From NCBI GenBank assembly GCA_025738555.1, contig JAOVFP010000005.1, positions 1,612,001 through 1,676,000 of the forward strand: DNA of 64,000 nucleotides, in the 5' to 3' direction. This document shows, piece after piece, positions 59,034 to 64,000 of this stretch (position 1 is its first letter; each line of letters begins with the position of its first letter). The DNA comes from Cyathus striatus. Its lineage: Eukaryota > Basidiomycota > Agaricomycetes > Agaricales > Nidulariaceae. The position numbers and the translations under genes were made by a program. Under the pieces are notes generated by a model, which was given only the letters and a program-made list of their open reading frames with translations, was not told where the DNA came from and searched no databases.

Positions 59034-62000
59034 CTAGTTATAATGGTGTACTACAATGTAGATAAAAAATGAAACAACCAGCCCCATAATAATGTGATGA
59101 ATGAAAAAAATATCAAAATATCTCTCCTTTTCATCCTCTGTCAATAAATAGCAAACACTTGAAGTTTCTTTCTTCTTGATAGATGACAAATGATGGTCAT
59201 TGGTTTCTGAATGCTCATGCTCTTTGTCTTCTTTAATAGGATCAGTAACTGCCAATTCATTTTCGTCTTTTACAATATCAGAACTTTCAGATAAATGATC
59301 AATGGAAAGATCAAGGTGTCTGGGAAGTGTTGGAGAGCCAGTTTTACATTGAGTCCAATCAGGTCCATGAACAAAATTTGTGAAATCAACTTGACACAAA
59401 TTGTAATTTGGCAATATTTGAACAGTATCAGGACTACACAACTGTTTCCTGTTATTAAAAGGAACCCAAAATAGTGTATTTTTACTGCTATTTTTCACCC
59501 ACCCATCTGAATTACAAGATGAAAAAATTTGTGTGCCTCCAAGTGAATGAAGTTTGTTGTAGTGATTTGAAGTGGGGGCTATATTCCACACATGTAATAT
59601 ATTACTATTTGAGCCAGACACCACTTGTGTTCCATCAGGAGAAAATGCCCCTGATGTCACCCAATGACTGTGGCCTTCAAATGGTCCAGCAATTGTTTTT
59701 CCACTCTCCACATTCCACACTCTGACAGTGTTATCATATGAGCCAGACACCACTTGTGTTCCATCAGGAGAAAATGCCACTGATCTCACATAATGACTGT
59801 GGCCTTCAAATGGTCCAGCAATTGTTTTTCCACTCTCCACATTCCACACTCTGACAGTTTTATCATGTGAGCCAGACACCACTTGTGTTCCATCAGGAGA
59901 AAATGCCACTGATCTCACATAATGACTGTGGCCTTCAAATGGTCCAGCAATTGTTTTTCCACTCTCCACATTCCACACTCTGACAGTTTTATCATCTGAG
60001 CCAGACACCACTTGTGTTCCATCAGGAGAAAATGCCACTGATGTCACATAATGACTGTGGCCTTCAAATGGTCCAGCAATTGTTTTTCCACTCTCCACAT
60101 TCCACACTCTGACAGTGTTATCATCTGAGCCAGACACCACTTGTGTTCCATCAGGAGAAATTGCCATTGATATCATCCGATGACTGTGGCCTTCAAATGG
60201 TCCAGCAATTGTTTTTCCACTCTCCACATTCCACACTCTGACAGTGTTATCCTCTGAGCCAGACACCACTTGTGTTCCATCAGGAGAAAATGCCACTGAT
60301 GTCACATAATGACTGTGGCCTTCAAATGGTCCAGCAATTGTTTTTCCACTCTCCACATTCCACACTCTGACAGTGTTATCATATGAGCCAGACACCACTT
60401 GTGTTCCATCAGGAGAAAATGCCACTGATGTCACACAATCACTGTGGCCTTCAAGTGGTGCAGCAATTGTTTTTCCACTCTCCACATTCCACACTCTGAC
60501 AGTGTTATCATATGAGCCAGACACCACTTGTGTTCTATCAGGAGAAAATGCCACTGATGTCACATAATGACTGTGGCCTTCAAGTGGTGCAGCAATTGTT
60601 TTTCCACTCTCCACATTCCACACTCTGACAGTTTTATCCCATGAGCCAGACACCACTTGTGTTCCATCAGGAGAAAATGCCACTGATGTCACCTGATGAC
60701 TGTGGCCTTCAAATGGTCCAGCAATTGTTTTTCCACTCTCCACATTCCACACTCTGACAGTTTTATCATGTGAGCCAGACACCACTTGTGTTCCATCAGG
60801 AGAAAATGCCACTGATCTCACATAATGACTGTGGCCTTCAAATGGTCCAGCAATTGTTTTTCCACTCTCCACATTCCACACTCTGACAGTTTTATCATGT
60901 GAGCCAGACACCACTTGTGTTCCATCAGGAGAAAATGCCATTGATGTCAAATAATGACTGTGGCCTTCAAATGGTCCAGCAATTGTTTTTCCACTCTCCA
61001 CATTCCACACTCTGACAGTGTTATCATCTGAGCCAAACACCACTTGTGTTCCATCAGGAGAAATTGCCATTGATATCACCCAATGACTGTGGCCTTCAAA
61101 TGGTGCAGCAATTGTTTTTCCACTCTCCACATTCCACACTCTGACAGTGTTATCCTCTGAGCCAGACACCACTTGTGTTCCATCAGGAGAAAATGCCACT
61201 GATGTCACATAAGGACCGCGGCCCCCAAGTGGTGCAGCAATTGTTTTTCCACTCTCCACATTCCACACTCTGACAGTGTTATCATCTGAGCCAGACACCA
61301 CTTGTGTTCCATCAGGAGAAAATGCCACTGATGTCACACAATCACTGTGGCCTTCAAATGGTCCAGCAATTGTTTTTCCACTCTTCACATTCCATACACT
61401 GACAGTTTTATCATCTGAGCCAAACACCACATGTTGTCCATCAGGAGAATAAGCTACACTATTCACAGTTGAATTAGTATGTAATACTGTATGCAGTATT
61501 GCATTCCAGACTCTGTCTCTTCCTTTTCCAATTGAAAGTATGTTTTTGAAGAAAGGTGAGAAATGGTTTATAATCAATGAGTTCTCAGGTGCAAATGATA
61601 ATACTGACATATATATATCTGTTGTACTCCTTGTGAAGGGAATGTAAAAATTTGTAAGAAGATTTATACTATCTTCAATGAAATTCAATTGATTTGAGTT
61701 TATCTAATTAACATTAAGTATTTCATTTGCTTTAAATAGCTGATATTATACCTTTGTACATAATGCTAATTTTTTCATAATTTGTTGTGATGTCTGTATC
61801 TCATTTAAGATACTCATGACTTCCAACCAATATAAGAACTTGCAATATAAGAACTTATTTAATTCCATCCTCAAAGAAGTATAATCACATTTTTCATTTT
61901 CTACCATTTCAATATAATGTATATTCCAATATTTGCAACAATATTGAAGATATGTAGGTATATGCTCACTAATAATTATTGTTAAGTTTTCAATGTCTTT

Positions 62001-63478
62001 ATTTGCAACATATGATGATTTAATATTGCAAATATTAAATTTTAGTTTACTGTTGAGAATTTTAAAAACCATTTTTGTCACTATTGGGATATGTTTGTTT
62101 TTATTAATTTTAAATGTTTCATTATTTGATCCCTCTATTAAATATTCAACAAATGATAGATGATGGAATGTTATATTGTTATCATTTATTGAAATAACTG
62201 GTAGGAGATGATGTATTATTCTTGAAACTTCTTTTGCAATGTCACTCTCATTACCATCAATGTCAAGAAAGTATGCAATATCCTCTTTTCTCAATGGGGA
62301 TTTTGCCAAGAGTACTGTTGCTAATACTTGTCTCACAATTTCTTTTCTGTATTCTGTCCATTTTCCAAAAGATATTTGAAGCATTTGATGATAGAGAATT
62401 TCAACTCCATGATCTATCTGCCCAGATAGTACTTGTTGAAGCTTTTCAGTTGGTGAAGACTGGTCATCTTGCTCTGCAGTCATGGTAATGTACTTAACTG
62501 CAGTAGATGCCCAGATAAATAATCCACCAGCTCTTGTGCACATCATCTGTGACATGTCTTCTATTGATTCAAGTTGCAATTCATTTTGATTATTTTCAAA
62601 ACTTTTTTTGAAAAAGAAATATATGTCTTGATTTATCTCTGAGTCAGATTGGGAATCAGTTTCCAACCTGATAATCTTGCAAAAACTTTCATTCTCAATA
62701 ACACCTGGCACAGAACCAGGCCTTCCAGTTAAGATAAGCTTATAGTGCTTAGGAAGCCCAATCCAATCTTGTAAAGTCTTTTTCAGAGATGTTAGCAGTT
62801 CAGATGATTTGCATTCATCTAGTGCATCAATAACAAATGCAGGTGGATCTTTTTTCAATTGTTCATGGTAGGTATTCAGTGGGTCAGCAATTAAATGTTT
62901 GAACTGCCACTCAATTCTTACAAGTTGGAAGTTGTTATCAAAATGTTCTCCCATCTTTTCTTTCAGAAAAGAATACTTTGATTTGGATGCTAAATCTGCA
63001 GCTATTGTTCTCCAAACTGCAGCAGCATCACCTAAAGTGTTATCATCCCTCTTAAAAAAATAACAGCCACCCAATCTCTTCCAGTTCTTTGAGTTTAGAG
63101 TTTCAACCAAAGTAGAGGCTATTGCAGATTTTCCTGAGCCAGGACCACCAGTAATCCACATAATATTTGTAGCAGACTCATCTATGAATGATAATGATGA
63201 TTTATTTTATAAATATACAAATATATGAACATACCAAAATCATTCAACCACTTATAAATATCATTGAGAATAGTAACTCTAGTTCCTTCCATACAGGGAG
63301 GTGGACAATGCAAGTTATGATCAACAGGCTTCAAAAACTTCAGTTTTTCAGAGATTTCATCATTTTTCATATTGTAATAATTGTTTTGATCATGACCAAT
63401 AGCATTCTGCTGACCACCAAGCACATTGACATGGCTTGCATTGGTGAACATTTGACCATTGGATTCAGTTTGAGCCAT
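59034..63478 (-). CDS. NACHT-WD40 NLR-like protein B (15 WD40 repeats)
   Basis: Exons 63,478-63,235, 63,181-61,752 and 61,703-59,034, with introns of 53 and 48 bp at the same places as gene A; 1,447 residues. The ATG of MAQTESNGQM is the start, and upstream only TTG is in frame. Walker A GGPGSGKS (93-100) and DALDEC (200-205) are conserved. The NACHT exon differs from gene A by scattered substitutions (for example SQSDSEINQDIYFFFKK for KLDSEINKDIHIFLKK). The WD40 exon has one more repeat and a different order of variable residues. The C-terminal tail and hydrophobic end (GLVVSFFIYIVV) are almost unchanged. The frame is intact. As with gene A, the family acts in intracellular non-self recognition. 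Having two intact, recently duplicated copies suggests diversification of recognition specificity. Confidence 0.88.
59541..61475 (-). repeat. WD40-coding array, 15 x 129 bp
   Basis: Fifteen units, many differing only at the recognition-like positions after GHS (DC, PY, HW, HY, HQ, HR), at T/R/I, and before D (D/E/Y/H/W). Asn often replaces Lys in DNTVRVWN. The third unit has GRGPY in place of GHSxx. Order and number differ from gene A. Confidence 0.92.
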
Positions 63479-63579
63479 CCTAAATGCAGAGATTTCGATG
63501 TTGAACTTGTGTGCTGTTGAGAGCTTTAGCAATGAGGTGTTTGAGAGGAAATGAAGGAATGAAAGTTGACACGGACGGG

Positions 63580-63587
63580 CTATATAG
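63580..63587 (-). promoter_or_regulatory. TATA-like box upstream of NLR gene B
   Basis: CTATATAG about 100 bp before the ATG, conserved with copy A at 14,901-14,908. Confidence 0.45.
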
Positions 63588-64000
63588 TGTATCGCAATTC
63601 AGTTGACACGTGTCACTGAACGTGTACTCAGCCAAATCATCGGAACGATCAATTATTACTGAATATTAATTCCCGTTCTATGTATAGAGTCCGACAACAC
63701 GTAACAAGTAATTACACGCCTTCAACACGACGACATCAAAATCAGGAAGAAAAGTTCGGCGACCATTCCTGTTCTTACTTTAATCCTTACTACTGAATGC
63801 GGGTTAGGTTAGCTGTGCGCGGTCTACGGGCGATGGGCCCGTCGACCTACTCCTTCTGCTATCGCACGTGCACCTTATCACCTTATCACCATCTCACCTC
63901 TCCTTCGGCTCTTTCTCCTTTCCCATTGTAAGTGCTTCTTGTCGATATCACCTCGATATAACTAACTACCAACGACTACCAACGTGTTACTACTGGATGT
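63588..64000. other. CpG-rich upstream region of NLR gene B
   Basis: Counterpart of 14,909-15,335. No gene seen. Confidence 0.4.

Larger units (their letters stand above)
54283..64000. repeat. Segmental duplication, copy B (continues past the window)
   Basis: Direct copy of 5,703-15,335. It lacks the solo LTR and the 677 bp element of copy A and contains the 1.4 kb LTR element. Sequence to the left of 54,283 is unrelated to that left of 5,703. Confidence 0.93.

Overview
The window looks like a repeat-rich stretch of an Agaricomycete (mushroom-forming basidiomycete) genome. The evidence is short introns of about 45-60 bp with GT/AG ends, NACHT-WD40 NLR-like genes, cysteine-cluster proteins of the CxC5/CxC6 type (families associated with KDZ transposons), a RecQ-like helicase and a DUF6589 gene. 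The species cannot be named from this sequence. Most of the 64 kb is transposable elements nested in one another. Host-like coding capacity is essentially two NLR genes and a fragment of a GH5 glucanase.

Layout. (1) 1-5.7 kb: a gypsy-type Gag reading frame on the minus strand, split by a 3.3 kb element with very long terminal inverted repeats and internal satellites. (2) 5.7-15.3 kb: copy A of a segmental duplication, carrying NLR gene A. A solo LTR and a 677 bp TIR element are present only in this copy. (3) 15.5-16.5 kb: a degraded inverted duplication. (4) 16.6-26.3 kb: a 9.66 kb, almost perfect palindrome flanked by a 5 bp direct repeat. Each arm carries a RecQ-like helicase gene convergent with a DUF6589 gene. 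(5) 26.3-34 kb: mostly empty, with a broken membrane-anchored exo-1,3-beta-glucanase (GH5) fragment. (6) 34-53.4 kb: two related copies of a mobile unit with poly-C ends. Each carries the same gene pair in the same order: gene a (unknown, acidic N-terminus, lysine-rich tail) followed by gene b (CxC5/CxC6). Gene b copy 1 is broken by two nested TIR elements and gene b copy 2 by an LTR-like element. Removing each insert together with one target duplication rejoins the protein. (7) 54.3-64 kb: copy B of the segmental duplication with NLR gene B. It carries a 1.4 kb two-LTR (TRIM-like) element that copy A lacks.

How the parts relate. The NLR genes share one three-exon structure: a short N-terminal exon, a NACHT ATPase exon, and a WD40 exon with 14 (A) or 15 (B) nearly identical 43-residue repeats. 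This is the architecture of fungal non-self-recognition receptors. Large parts of the window are strikingly poor in CpG, and many stops in the transposon genes look like CGA to TGA or CAA to TAA changes, which fits C-to-T mutation of methylated or RIP-like targets. The strongest candidates for undescribed systems are the helicase/DUF6589 palindromic element and the two-gene CxC5/CxC6 unit with its satellite-like termini. Identity, copy number and novelty need database searches that could not be run here.
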